DNA of 64,000 bases from Sordaria brevicollis (Eukaryota; Ascomycota; Sordariomycetes; Sordariales; Sordariaceae). A program made the translations under genes and the position numbers. This document shows positions 1-9,947 of the stretch, one piece after another (position 1 is the first letter of the stretch; each line of letters opens with the position of its first letter). The stretch spans positions 3,286,001 to 3,350,000 of the forward strand of contig JAUTDP010000002.1 of assembly GCA_033439795.1 (NCBI GenBank). The letters are read 5' to 3'. The notes beneath the pieces were generated by a model, which did no database searches, had not been told where the DNA came from, and saw only the letters and a list, made by a program, of their open reading frames with translations.

Positions 1-603
1 AGAGGCGCAGGCCAAGAGGCAGCCGGCTTCGTGGGGAGACCAGGAAACGATGTTGACGCTGGCTTTGTGTAGGGCGAAGTCGAAGATGCGCTGCCAGCTT
101 CCAGCTTGCTCGCGCCAGATGAGAACCTTGCCGTCGTACCCTGCCGAGGCGAGGATGTTGCCGTACTTGGGATGCGCCCACGCTACGCTCCAGACTGCGC
201 CATCGTGTCTGTTGTTTTGAGAATGGAGGTTAGCCCAAAATCCATGTAATTCCTGACTGGGCCCGTCGCAAACATACCCCTTCAGTGTCTCTACAAGTCG
301 CTGTGACTCGCCCTCGATCTCAAAGATCTTGATGGTGCGATCCGAGGAGCATGTCGCTAACCTCCTGCCGTAGTAGTCGAGAACTGCATCGTGCTGGAAG
401 TGCCCGTTAGAATCGCGGTACTCGTCGTCGGGAAATTTGGCAAAGGTCGCGGCAAACGTACAATCATATCATCGTGGCCAGAGTTGGCGATAACCTGTGC
501 GCCTGCGGTCTGTGATGTCGCGATAGCTTATGTTAGTGAACCAGTAGCCAAGAAAGGGGGGGACGCCGCTGGCAGCTTTGGAGTGTTAGAGGGGATATAC
601 CAT
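1..603 (-). CDS. sec-13: Sec13 WD40 protein (COPII coat / nuclear pore), 5' part only
   Basis: Sec13 is a WD40 beta-propeller. It pairs with Sec31 in the COPII outer coat and also sits in the Nup84 (Y) nuclear pore complex and the SEA complex. Exons on the minus strand are 603-601, 509-462, 393-278 and 208-1, and the gene runs off the left edge. The start codon forms a 3-nt first exon directly before GTATAT. About 125 residues are visible. They begin [19 protein letters not shown] and include [41 protein letters not shown] and [11 protein letters not shown], which match the first blades of fungal Sec13 in order. The splice joins restore the GH and WD-type repeat spacing. Homology is strong. 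The 3-nt first exon is the least certain part, because a start inside exon 2 would need a non-AUG codon. pex20 lies head to head, 1.2 kb away. Confidence 0.9.
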
Positions 604-1796
604 CTTGATTATCTATGGGGGTATTGAAGATTTGGAAGAAGACAGAAAGATTACGAGGTTGTATGAGGCGCGCTTTTGGTTATGAAGAATATAAGAGTTA
701 TGAAGTAGAGGTAGCAAAAAGGAAAAAGTCAAGACGCCGTCGTTGGAATTGCTATCCAGCAGTTCAGTTGGATCACCACTGGAAGGGAAGCTGCAAGCTA
801 CAGTGGACTGGACGGCCAAAGCGACGGGACAGCATGTCGGGAGCCAGCCCGTCTCGCTGGAGCTCTTGACGCTTGTACCAAGATCCCTGTCAAATGATGT
901 GGTCCAGCTGGCAAGAAGATCAAGGTGAGTGCGGTGAGACGCGGTGAGTGGGGCTTTTTGGCTTGTCGGTCGGCTTCCTCAAACGCTCACCGTGGTATGA
1001 CGTTCCTTCCTTCCTTTGGGACTTGGGAGTTGGGTCGGCAGCTTGCAGTGGACCCCTTCGTTGTTGAGACAAAGGTGGGGCAAGTGTGAGGCAGGGGCAC
1101 GTTGACCCCACGCGGTTTCGGCGGCCCCTCGCCGGTCCCGTTCCCGCTGTAAAAGTCCACTGAACATGCATATGATAGCGCCGTCAGCGCATGGCCTTTA
1201 CCCCGAATTTCGAAAAGTGCCGTTGGCAGCGTCACCTCACTTTTATAAAAAGTTGGGATGGAATCTCAACCACCTGCACCATTTATGGTTGACGCTCCTT
1301 CCCAAATAACTTTCTATTCAGATCGGTGACGTTTTCTGGTTCAAGTTGTTTGCCAAATCAGAATTTTCGTGCGCACAAAATTCAAATCAGTCGCGTTCTT
1401 GCCGTGGGGTATTTATTGGGGGTCCTTCTACCTTTTTTTCTCGTTTCCCATCTTTCCTCCTTCCACCCTTTTTTTCTCGAACTATTTGTTGCCAGACTTG
1501 AAATACCGGCGGGTTCGGTTACTGTCGCGCTTCCCCAAGAACCTCGGCTTCTACAACCACTTCGCGCCACTAATAACAGCAACTTGCGACTCTCCTTTCG
1601 CTCACTCATCTTCAAGTCTTCGCTCTACAACAACAACAACAACTCTATACTATACCCGCTTTTCTAGCACTACTTCTTCCTTATTCTTTTAATAAATACC
1701 CTTCCTTCTACTCATAATCTTTGCCGCCCCCCATCACGCTTACCACAGCGCCTCTCTAACCTTTTGCTACCAACAACCCACCAAACCACGATCAAG
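604..1796. promoter_or_regulatory. Divergent promoter region between sec-13 and pex20
   Basis: This stretch separates two genes transcribed away from each other. I see no convincing coding region. A TATAAAAA string lies near 1244-1251. CT-rich tracts at about 1425-1480 and 1655-1720 resemble the pyrimidine-rich start-site regions of fungal genes. A CAACAACAACAACAAC run at about 1628-1643 probably falls in the pex20 leader. The pex20 start context is ATCAAGATGTC. Confidence 0.5.
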
Positions 1797-3065
1797 ATGT
1801 CGGATAGCATGTGCGGCCCCTCCAACGGAGCCAAGAATCTCCTGGCGCACGCGGACCGCGACCGCACTCTTCACCAGGACCGCCTGGTCAACTCGCCCAA
1901 CTCGGCTGCCGGTGGCGTAAGACACGATCTCTTTTTTTTTTTCCCCCTTCGCGTCGTAGAATACCTCACATAACTCGTTTGCTAACATCCAAAATAGGCC
2001 TTTAGGAACCGTCCCTCGTTTGCCGCTGACGGAGCATTCGAGAACTTTCAACAAGCTCCTATGCTTGACGCCTCGGGTCCTTCGCTCGCTCTCCATAACA
2101 ACTTGATCCTGAACAACCCAGGTGCCCCGGCTTTCCATGCTGGTCAAGCGCCTGGCGTTTTTGGCCATGCGCTCGGAGGTGTGCCGGCCACGGCTACCAC
2201 TATGCGCTCCTCCAGCGCCGCTGCTCACGGCTGGGTCGACCAGTTCGCAACCATGCAGCTTCAGCAGGATACAGCTTCCCCGGCCTCGGCCATGTCTTCG
2301 CAGACCAGATCTGGACCCATGTCCACTGCAGTCATCAATCCTATGATGGGCATGCAGGATGACCATCTACCCTACAATACGCACCACTTCGGTGGCATGA
2401 CAATGAACACAATGGGTATGGGCATGGGAATGTCCATGGATGATCCTTTGGTCTTGCATGACACAGGCTTGAACAACTTCACCCACCAGGCCCCGCAGTT
2501 TGGTCTGAACAACCACGTCGAGTCGGCTCTGGACATCGAGGCCTTCAACAAGGCGTTTGGCGAATACGACGAGGGCTCCTTTGAGCAAGAGCTCGCTGAG
2601 TGGTCCCAGAAGGAGAAGGCCGAGAAGGCCCAGCAGGAGTTTGAGGCTGCCGAGGCCGAGTGGATGGCCCAGCACGGTCCCAACGCCGAGACCACTGCCA
2701 AAGCTGGTCCCCTTACTGACGAGCAGATGGCCGCCATCGATGCCGATCTCGAGAATCTCGCCCAGGAGCAGGACAACGAGGAGGCCGAGGCTCGTCGCCG
2801 CGAGGGCAACGAGGAGCTTGCCAAGGCGGCCAACGCCATCTTGACCTCTGTTGCCGACAACCAGTCCGAGAAGTTCCAGAAGTCGTCTTTCCTGGATCTC
2901 ATGCGCCGCATCGGTAACCGCGAGGTCGAGGTTGACGGCGACAAGCTCGTCGACGTCGCCACTGGCGAGCAGGTCACCGCCGGCTCTTCTACCGACGATG
3001 TCAGCGGTCTCTCCGATCACAACGACAAGGGCAAAGCTCCCTCCGAGCCTGCTTCTTTCGCCTGA
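1797..3065 (+). CDS. pex20: Pex20 peroxisomal PTS2 co-receptor
   Basis: Pex20 works with Pex7 to import PTS2-signal proteins into peroxisomes. It cycles between cytosol and membrane through ubiquitination of a conserved N-terminal cysteine. Exons are 1797-1916 and 1998-3065 (intron 81 nt, GTAAGA...ATAG, phase 0), giving 395 residues. The N-terminus MSDSMCGPSNGAKNL carries the conserved Cys (residue 6) followed by a CGPSN-type start seen in Yarrowia Pex20. A WxxxF motif (WVDQF, near residue 119) is the kind that binds Pex14/Pex13. A long acidic Glu/Ala/Gln stretch follows. The C-terminal block SFLDLMRRIGNREVEVDG (about residue 337 on) is the conserved Pex7-binding region of the family. The start was chosen because it alone includes the conserved cysteine. 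It is divergent from sec-13, and no operon logic applies. Confidence 0.92.
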
Positions 3066-4144
3066 GTTTTCGGCGCCGAAGAGTCGAGGATCATAATTGC
3101 ACCTATCACCTCGCATCACCACAGAGTCTCTCGCCTTTGTTACAGCTTTTTTTTTTTTTACGGTTTAAGGGACATTGACATCGGGTCATGTCGAGCTTTT
3201 CCATTTGTTGCTGCGCATTTTCGAGCGTGGACTGGTCCCACGGGACGTGTTTCACACATTGCTGGTTTAGAAGGAAAAGGTTCACAAAGCGAAGGGACTG
3301 TTTGATACCAAAAGGATTTGCTTCAGTCATGGCTTGGGTTGGGTCCGGTATCATGGGTTTGGTTTGGGCGTGGCGTTCAAGATGGCCAGGAGTCTGGGTT
3401 AGGCGCATGGTTTATACCTCCGTTCTCACATTACTTGTTTAGATGTCAGCATTTGTTTCGGAGTATCACTACTACACCGGCGTAGGCATTTGTTATTACT
3501 GTACTTTAGTTATTTCTCACAACAAGCAGGAGGCTTCATATCAACATATCAGCGTGAACACATTTCCCCTTTGTCCTGTGATCTTTTCCTCATGACCTCG
3601 ACCAGATCCTTTGTGAGCTCGACTAGATCCTTCATGGACTTGACAGCATCAGATTATTGTTACTTTACTTAACTTTCTGATTGAATCCTCATCGCCGGAT
3701 AAGCGAGCAGTGGAGCGTTGAACTCGTGGGGTCCCGTGTCGCATGCTGTTAACGTGTGCCATGTCGGATGCCGCCGTGCGGGGCGGGGCTTCCCCGGACG
3801 GGATCGCCAATCGGTCACGGGTGGGATACTGGGATGATGCCATGCCGGGACTCCATCAGCACGCCATTTCCACGACCACCGTTATTTGTCATCCCTATCC
3901 TCAACTTCGTAATGCTTACTCATTAGGACATCATGAGGTGAAGCTATTCAGATCTACTTTAATACTTAACTCACCTTACCCCTAGATCTTACTTATCTGA
4001 TTGATAAAACTCACTCTCCGCACTACCAAACCTCGATATCCAAAACCCAACTTTGACCGTCTCACTCACCTCATCTTCGTTGCCTCTTATTTCACTTAAA
4101 AAAATCCAATCAGCAGACTAATTACCTTTCGAAAATAAGCCAAA
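3066..4144. other. Intergenic, pex20 3' region and upstream of dioxygenase-like gene
   Basis: No supportable gene. A T-rich run at about 3147-3160 sits in the probable pex20 3' UTR. An imperfect duplication (TCGACCAGATCC and TCGACTAGATCC) lies near 3597-3630. A CCAAT box (CCAATCAG) at about 4106 precedes the next start codon by about 40 nt. Short open frames here show no protein-like composition. Confidence 0.5.
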
Positions 4145-4783
4145 ATGCCCTCCAAACCACCAACCTACAAATCTCCCCTCGAAGGCTACGAAAACGCCCC
4201 TCCCTTACCCACCGAAAAGGCCGAAGACGGCAAGTCTCTCCTCAACATTCAAACCGGCGTCCTCAGCAGCGCCTACGAAAGGTTTCCCGAGCCTTTGGAT
4301 AATGGACGACGAGGTGCCTTGTATGTTTTCCCTTCCCCCCTTCCCTTCCCGTCTATTCCTCATATTCCCCTCCCCAACCCAGCTCACTTACCGTTCGCTA
4401 GTGACATCCACATCTACCACCTCCCCAACCACCCCACCCAAGCCCGGTACGCCGCCGAACTTCACGAACGCATCCGGCGCGAGTTCCCTGAACTCCGGAT
4501 CTATACGTTCTGGACCAAACCCGTTGGTCCGCACCCCATCGCCATGTTCGAGGTGAATATCTTTACGCCGGCGCAGTTGGGCGCGTTTGTGGGGTGGTTG
4601 GCGGTTTGGAGGGGGCCGTTGAGTGTGTTGATTCATCCCAATACTACTGAGAAGACGATAGGGGAGGGTGGGGATGTAAGTGAGGCGGAAAAGGAGGCGA
4701 GGAATCATACGGATAGAGCGATTTGGATGGGGGAGAAGGTGGTGTTGAATACGGATTTGTTTTGGGAGGTTATGGATCATTGA
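4145..4783 (+). CDS. DOPA 4,5-dioxygenase-like protein
   Basis: The family is named for extradiol ring cleavage of L-DOPA (betalain/muscaflavin chemistry). In most ascomycetes the substrate is unknown, so I infer a small cytosolic metal-dependent dioxygenase-fold protein only. Exons are 4145-4320 and 4402-4783 (intron 81 nt, GTATGT...GCTAG, phase 2), giving 185 residues. Family signatures in order are DIHIYHLP (metal-binding type His, near residue 60), REFPELRIYTFW, KPVGPHPIAMFEVN, WRGPLSVLIHPNT and NHTDRAIWMGEKV. The start context CCAAAATGCC is good. The intron has no in-frame stop and a length divisible by three, so an unspliced mRNA would give a 212-residue protein with a proline-rich insert right before the first His motif. 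Codon use in the last third is G-rich compared with the first exon. Confidence 0.85.
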   Translation: MPSKPPTYKSPLEGYENAPPLPTEKAEDGKSLLNIQTGVLSSAYERFPEPLDNGRRGALYVFPSPLPFPSIPHIPLPNPAHLPFASDIHIYHLPNHPTQARYAAELHERIRREFPELRIYTFWTKPVGPHPIAMFEVNIFTPAQLGAFVGWLAVWRGPLSVLIHPNTTEKTIGEGGDVSEAEKEARNHTDRAIWMGEKVVLNTDLFWEVMDH

Positions 4784-6492
4784 GTTTGGGGCAGATGGGA
4801 AGGGTGAGGGAAGGCGGAGAGGACGGTAATTATGGTATTGAGAGGATGGAATGACGTTGTTGGAAATGAGATAAGCTATAGGTACGTGGATATTGGGAGG
4901 GAAGAAGTGAGATTGAGGAAGCATTCGGGAATGGACGCAGGAACATTAAGAGTTTGTGTCAACTATGACATCTGCACCTCTGATCGAAGTCGGGTTATGA
5001 AAGGATTTCACAACCGTTTTCACATCGTTTTTCGCAACTTACGATTTTGACAACAACTTAGTGCAATACTTTATTCTACCGAGCCTTTATCATTGGAAAC
5101 AGCTGTCTCCTCGAGGACCGTTACCTTGGCTTGATTTTCTTTTCAACAAAGTATATATACTGGACTCACTGCTAACCGAGCTGAACCACCTCACCCACCC
5201 GTGGCGTTCCTCGGCACCCCATTAAATGAGTATTATGCTTCACATGTCTATATAAAGCTTCCTTTCCACCCAAGCTTTGAAAGCTCTCTCCAAAACTTTC
5301 CTCTTTGGGAACTTTGTCCTACCCTCACCAGGAGTATGTAGTACAAGACCGGCACCAACGACTGATAACTGTGCTGTGTGGCGCGCTAGTCACTCCAGGC
5401 ACGTCTTCGGTTTTGATAGACATCGTGGACCACTGGGAATGGTAGATCCTGTCTCTTTTGAGCCTTGTATAGTTGTTCCGTCTTACCTCTTGGCTCAAGG
5501 TACGCGGGTCGGGAGGGTGGAGGGGTGTGATTTGTTTTTGGGATTGGTCTTGGCGTGTGTTAAAGATACATACAGAAGGAGAGCTGTAGGCGTTCGTCAT
5601 CGTCAAGTAGATGATGCCGAGTCACTCGACTGAATATCCTCATGTTTTTATTCCAAGGTGTATCAAGAATGGTTCGAATGATCGAAAGAGCTGTGAGCAA
5701 ATCCATTCAAGGGTATTGTTATAAACAACTTGACGTTGACGAATAGAGAAGAAATTGGGTGGTCAAGAATTCGTCTCAATATACCGAAGCCACGCATATT
5801 CAGGGCACCACTCCTATTGGCCAGCCCTTCGTTAAGCTTGTTTCTCCTCCCCAGACTTACCCATGCCATGTGCCTGCATCTCCTCAGCTGGTAGGGGTCC
5901 AGGGGTATATCCTTTCCTATCTTGCACAACATCGTCAAGGGAGAGGTGTGGCGCGTATGATAAAACATGGCTTTCAGACTGAGGGTGTAGTGCAAAGGTA
6001 GCGTGCATAATGTGAATGGATGGAAAAGACACCTAGGAAAGGCTCACCAGGCAGACGATGATCGTGAGCGGTTACTGGGGGAGATGAGGGGGGAAAGATG
6101 TAGAGAGAAAACGCCTCGTCTTCGTTTAGCTCTTCTCCTTCGGTGCTGGTCTTGAGCCTACCCCTATGCGCCTTGTTGTATGCTGTTAGTAGGATGTGAT
6201 TGAGTTTCTCGGTTCTGGTGATGTATGGTCTCCTCCGGAGTTCTTTCCGCTTGACTTTTCTCTTTTGGACTCTTCTTCGTTTCCACCAGCTTTTAACTTC
6301 AATTCCTGTTGACGAGGGACGCGCCGTGGGGTTTGGTCGGTTCTCGTACCATCAACTCTGTTGTATTGATCTCGCCTAGCATCGCCCAAGTCCAACTATT
6401 TACCATTCCTTCGCCCGACCCTCACGCCATCTCACCTCCCTTCTGCCGTTACTTGGTTTGTCCAGGATACGGATGAGGTATCCTACCTCAAG
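4784..6492. other. Intergenic with an orphan core-promoter-like block
   Basis: No gene I can support. TATA-like strings occur at about 5150-5158 and 5249-5257, the latter followed by a CT-rich stretch like a fungal start-site region. Yet no convincing protein begins downstream. The longest ATG frame on the plus strand starts near 5438, has about 65 codons and resembles nothing I know. CT-rich sequence at about 6220-6440 probably belongs to the promoter or leader of the next gene. Confidence 0.4.
5249..5257 (+). promoter_or_regulatory. TATA box, orphan
   Basis: TATATAAAG is followed by pyrimidine-rich sequence (about 5260-5310) in the arrangement of a fungal Pol II core promoter. No recognised gene follows, so it could drive a short unrecognised or noncoding transcript, or be chance. 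Confidence 0.3.
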
Positions 6493-8863
6493 ATGCGTCG
6501 ACAACATCGATCCTCGAGGCTTCCGCTCCTGGGCCTGCTAGGCGCCGCAAAAGCCGCAGAAGTCGTTTACATCACCGACTTAGCGATATACGGCTCCTTG
6601 GTAACCTTACCTTCTTCCCTTTGTGACGTTACAGTCCCACCAGACTGCATGGTCGTCTCTCCTCAAAGGCAGCAAAGCTGATGACTTCCCATCTATTGCA
6701 TTAAAGGCACCATGCGCCCAAACCGCCCTCTCCTACAATGTCCAAGGCCAAACCCGCGACGCCTGTCCTCCCGGTGTCGGAGAGCTCCAAGGGTGCGTCT
6801 GCACCAAGAACAACAACTTCGCGGCCATCAAGTCGGACGTGTCCAAGTCCGTCAACTACTACTGCGGGTCGACAGCCACAGAAGACCAGGCATCAGCGGC
6901 GACTGTGCTCAGCGCGTATTGTAGCCAGGACAAGCTACCCGACTTCCCGCAGCCGTCGATCTCGGTGACGCAGTACATCACTGATGTGCCCGAGGTGGCT
7001 GCGCTGGCACCATGTGCGCGTTCAGCGCTGGGGTATGCTGTTAAGTGAGTGTTCTGGTTTGAATTTTGATCTTTGAACATGATTGTGCTGACGGTTGCTA
7101 GGTCAATGGTTAGTAGGGATATGGGAATCCAACTGGGGCTTCCAACTTCGATTGAACCATACTGATGATAATACAGGGACGCGAACGTTGCCCGACGGAC
7201 TTGGCAGCCTACGCCACTTGCGCTTGCAAGAAGAACCAGAACTCGCTTCTGGCGAGCCAGCTCATCAACTCATCAGTCAAATACTACTGCAAAGAACACA
7301 CGGCCGATGTGACATCCGCCCAAGGGATGTTCTCGGCGTGGTGTAAGATGAATGATGGCACTTCGGCCTTTCCTAAACCGAGTAACCCTCCCGGCGATAG
7401 TAAGTTTTGAAAGCCTACTAGGCAGTTGTTGACATCGTTCGGTTTCGCTGATCAAATACCTGGTGGACAGTGACGTACTATGTTAAAGACCTGCCGCAGT
7501 ATAGTTCGTTGGCTAAGTGCGCTGCCTCGGCTGTCTCCTATGCCGTCCATGGGGTAAGAAAGCACGCCGTCTTCGTGAGACCGCACCCCATTCTGACATG
7601 GTTATTAAAATAGCAAACCCGCGAGTTGTGCCCTGACGGGCCTCAGGCACTTGCATCCTGTGTCTGTCTCAAAGACCAAATGATTGGTCTGGTGACGAGT
7701 TCCATCACGGCAAGCGTCAAATACAGCTGTGGTTCAACAGCAACGGACGATATTTCTTCCGCAATGGCTGTAAGTGCATTGCACCCTCGGCCAGTTCCCG
7801 AAGACTTTGTGCCTAACACTTGCCACAGGTCTTGGACATATACTGCAGTGCTGCCAACAACAAGCTCCAGGCGAATGGCGTTACCGCTTCTGTATCCCAA
7901 GCCGAGCCAACTGCCACAGCCCAGAGTGGAAGTAGGGCCAACGGTGGTCCTCAAGCCACTGGTGGCTCCGGATCCGGATCCGGCTCTGATAGCAATTCTA
8001 ACGATGGTAGTAGCGGGAATGATAGCGGAAATGGTAGCGGCAACACAGGCAAAAAGTCCAACACCGCGGTTATTGCTGGTGCCGTCGTGGGCGTACTCGT
8101 CGGCTTGGGCATTATTGCCGCTCTGCTCTTCTTCTTCATCCGGAAATCGAAGCAGCGCAAGGCCGCCGAGCAGGCTAATGCTGCGAATGGTATCAATGAT
8201 TTTGTTGCTGGAGGAGGCAAGCCCGAACTTGCTGGCAACCCTGTTGTTGGCGGCGCTGCTGCTGTTGTCCCGCCCTCGCCGCCGAGTCGTTCCACGAGTG
8301 TGCTCAAGGACGGAGCCAGAGTCGATAGCGTGTCCCCAGTGTCGGCTGGTGCTGGCGGCTTTGCGGCTCCCCCGTTGACAGCCGAGCTCCAAGGCCAGGG
8401 ACCCCCGCATCCGCTCAACAGCAACGAGCTACATGGCCAAGGGGCACCACGGCCGTTCAATGGTGCTGAACTCCAAGGCCAAGGACCACCGCACCCGCTC
8501 AATAGCACCGAGCTTTATGGTCAGACGCCCGCATATCCTCCGATGCCGAATACTGCCGAGATGCACGCACCGTATGGCGTAGCACAGAACCCGTCACAGC
8601 CACTGGCCCAACATCCTTCACCAGTTTCGCCCATGATGAACAACGCCTCCGAGCTTCAGGGACAAGGGGCAATTTATCCAGGCCCAAATCGTCAAGAGTT
8701 GCAAGGTCAAGGATCACCTCCCCAGTTCATGCCGAACAGATATGAGATGGGAATGGGACAACAGCGGCCGGCTGAGCTCCAGCCGACATCGTGGCAGTCA
8801 GGTCCAGTGCCAGGATATCATGAGATGGATGGTCATGGAAGAGGAGGAGCTGGGCGGCCTTGA
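6493..8863 (+). CDS. Secreted-topology membrane protein with three Cys-rich modules and ELxGQG-repeat tail
   Basis: Function unknown. The layout suggests a plasma-membrane or cell-wall-facing protein. Exons are 6493-6600, 6707-7044, 7102-7108, 7177-7399, 7471-7553, 7614-7769 and 7829-8863, giving 649 residues. Residues 1-21 look like a signal peptide (LPLLGLLGAAKA). Three homologous modules follow at about residues 24-110, 128-210 and 228-315. Each opens with a YITDL/ITDVP/VKDLP-type segment, then xxCAxxAxxYxV, RxxCP, CxC and two further cysteines. This six-cysteine pattern recalls CFEM domains but lacks the usual eight. A Ser/Gly/Asn-rich stalk leads to a transmembrane segment at about 384-411 (AGAVVGVLVGLGIIAALLFF) and an RK-rich stop. 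The cytosolic tail carries repeated ELxGQG units. The 7-nt third exon is required to keep module 2 in frame and at the same length as modules 1 and 3. Confidence 0.8.
8383..8520 (+). repeat. 42-bp coding tandem repeat (ELxGQG units)
   Basis: Three consecutive imperfect 42-bp units start at 8383, 8425 and 8467, with a partial fourth from 8509. Each encodes a 14-residue unit beginning ELQGQG, ELHGQG or ELYGQ and continuing with a proline-rich PxPLNS segment. Degenerate ELQGQG units recur further on, near 8650 and 8697. They lie in the predicted cytosolic tail of the Cys-rich membrane protein. Confidence 0.85.
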
Positions 8864-9947
8864 CCACGGAAGCTGGAGAGCGGAAGCCTTTGGGATAAGA
8901 GACAAGGGTTGTAATGACAGGTCTTGAACATTGGATAGTAGTGAATAATAATCTACCCCTAGTCAGCGTACTGTTTCTTAAGATGTGTACCAGACTACCA
9001 GTGGATATATGTAAGGGCTCATCAGAACCTGGAGCCGACGAGTGGCCGTAAGAGCAAAATCCCGGGGCAAACTCCTCAACCCTAGCACCTATCTCCAACA
9101 TCATTCTTTACCTTGACCGTAGCAGAAAGTCTCCCCAACCGTGAGGCCAGCATACCTAGATATCGACAGCATGGAAGCTTGTTTCGGCCTTGATAATTCG
9201 ATTTCAACATCTCGGCCAGGATATCGACATTGAGATTCCTACAAGGCTCCAATCAATGATTGACATAATGAAAAATGGGGAGCCTCGTCAACAGTGGAAA
9301 AAGCAGAGGTTCTCCCTTCACGTAGGAGAATGTGATTTTGTCATGTTTGTTTGTCGTTGGGAGGAAAGTAACTTCACCTGCAGTCCAACAAGACGGGAAA
9401 GTCGAGAAGCACAGACCATCTCTGGATGTTCCGGCGTCCTAGCATGTACCACAACACCTGCTGTTGGTGGACAGGTACCTGGACCTCTGCGGCCCCACAC
9501 AAGCTTTTCGGGTGGATCACTTGTGTCACCCTGCTGGCCAGCGCGATGAACAGTTCGGCGCTAAACCAAAAGTGGTTGCAGGTGTTGGGAAGTCGCAGTT
9601 GCAGTCCACCCATCACTCCAACCAAGCAAGACCAGGCATCTCAAGCTGTGGTGTGCTGCGACTTCCGTTTCCATTGGAGAGTGGCAGCGTCAAAGAAATT
9701 CCCAAAACAACACACTTGGACTCACTTCTGCATCACCACGCCTTTGACCACCCCGAGGTCATACGCTTTTCCACATCTGTCTTTTTTCTTTCTTTTCATT
9801 TCCAGCGACAACAGTGTCACCAACTCGACTTGACATATACTTGTCACAACCAACTATTCCGCAATCGACCCGTTGTCCGTCGCGTCTGTTTCGTTGCGTG
9901 TTTGCGATTTTCGCCCATTCATGCACCGCTAAGCCGGCATTCCCAAC
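8864..9947. other. Intergenic, mlp1 upstream region
   Basis: No supportable gene. Short open frames on both strands lack similarity or coherent composition. T/C-rich sequence at about 9776-9810 lies near the likely start-site region of the following nucleoporin gene. The mlp1 start context is CCAACATGGC. Confidence 0.5.

Noticed and set aside
2367..3122. 251-codon minus-strand frame over pex20
   Set aside because: Leu/Val/Gly-rich shadow of the biased pex20 frame; no start context or homology.
7643..8410. Minus-strand 255-codon frame over the Cys-rich membrane protein
   Set aside because: Antisense shadow crossing real introns of the plus-strand gene.
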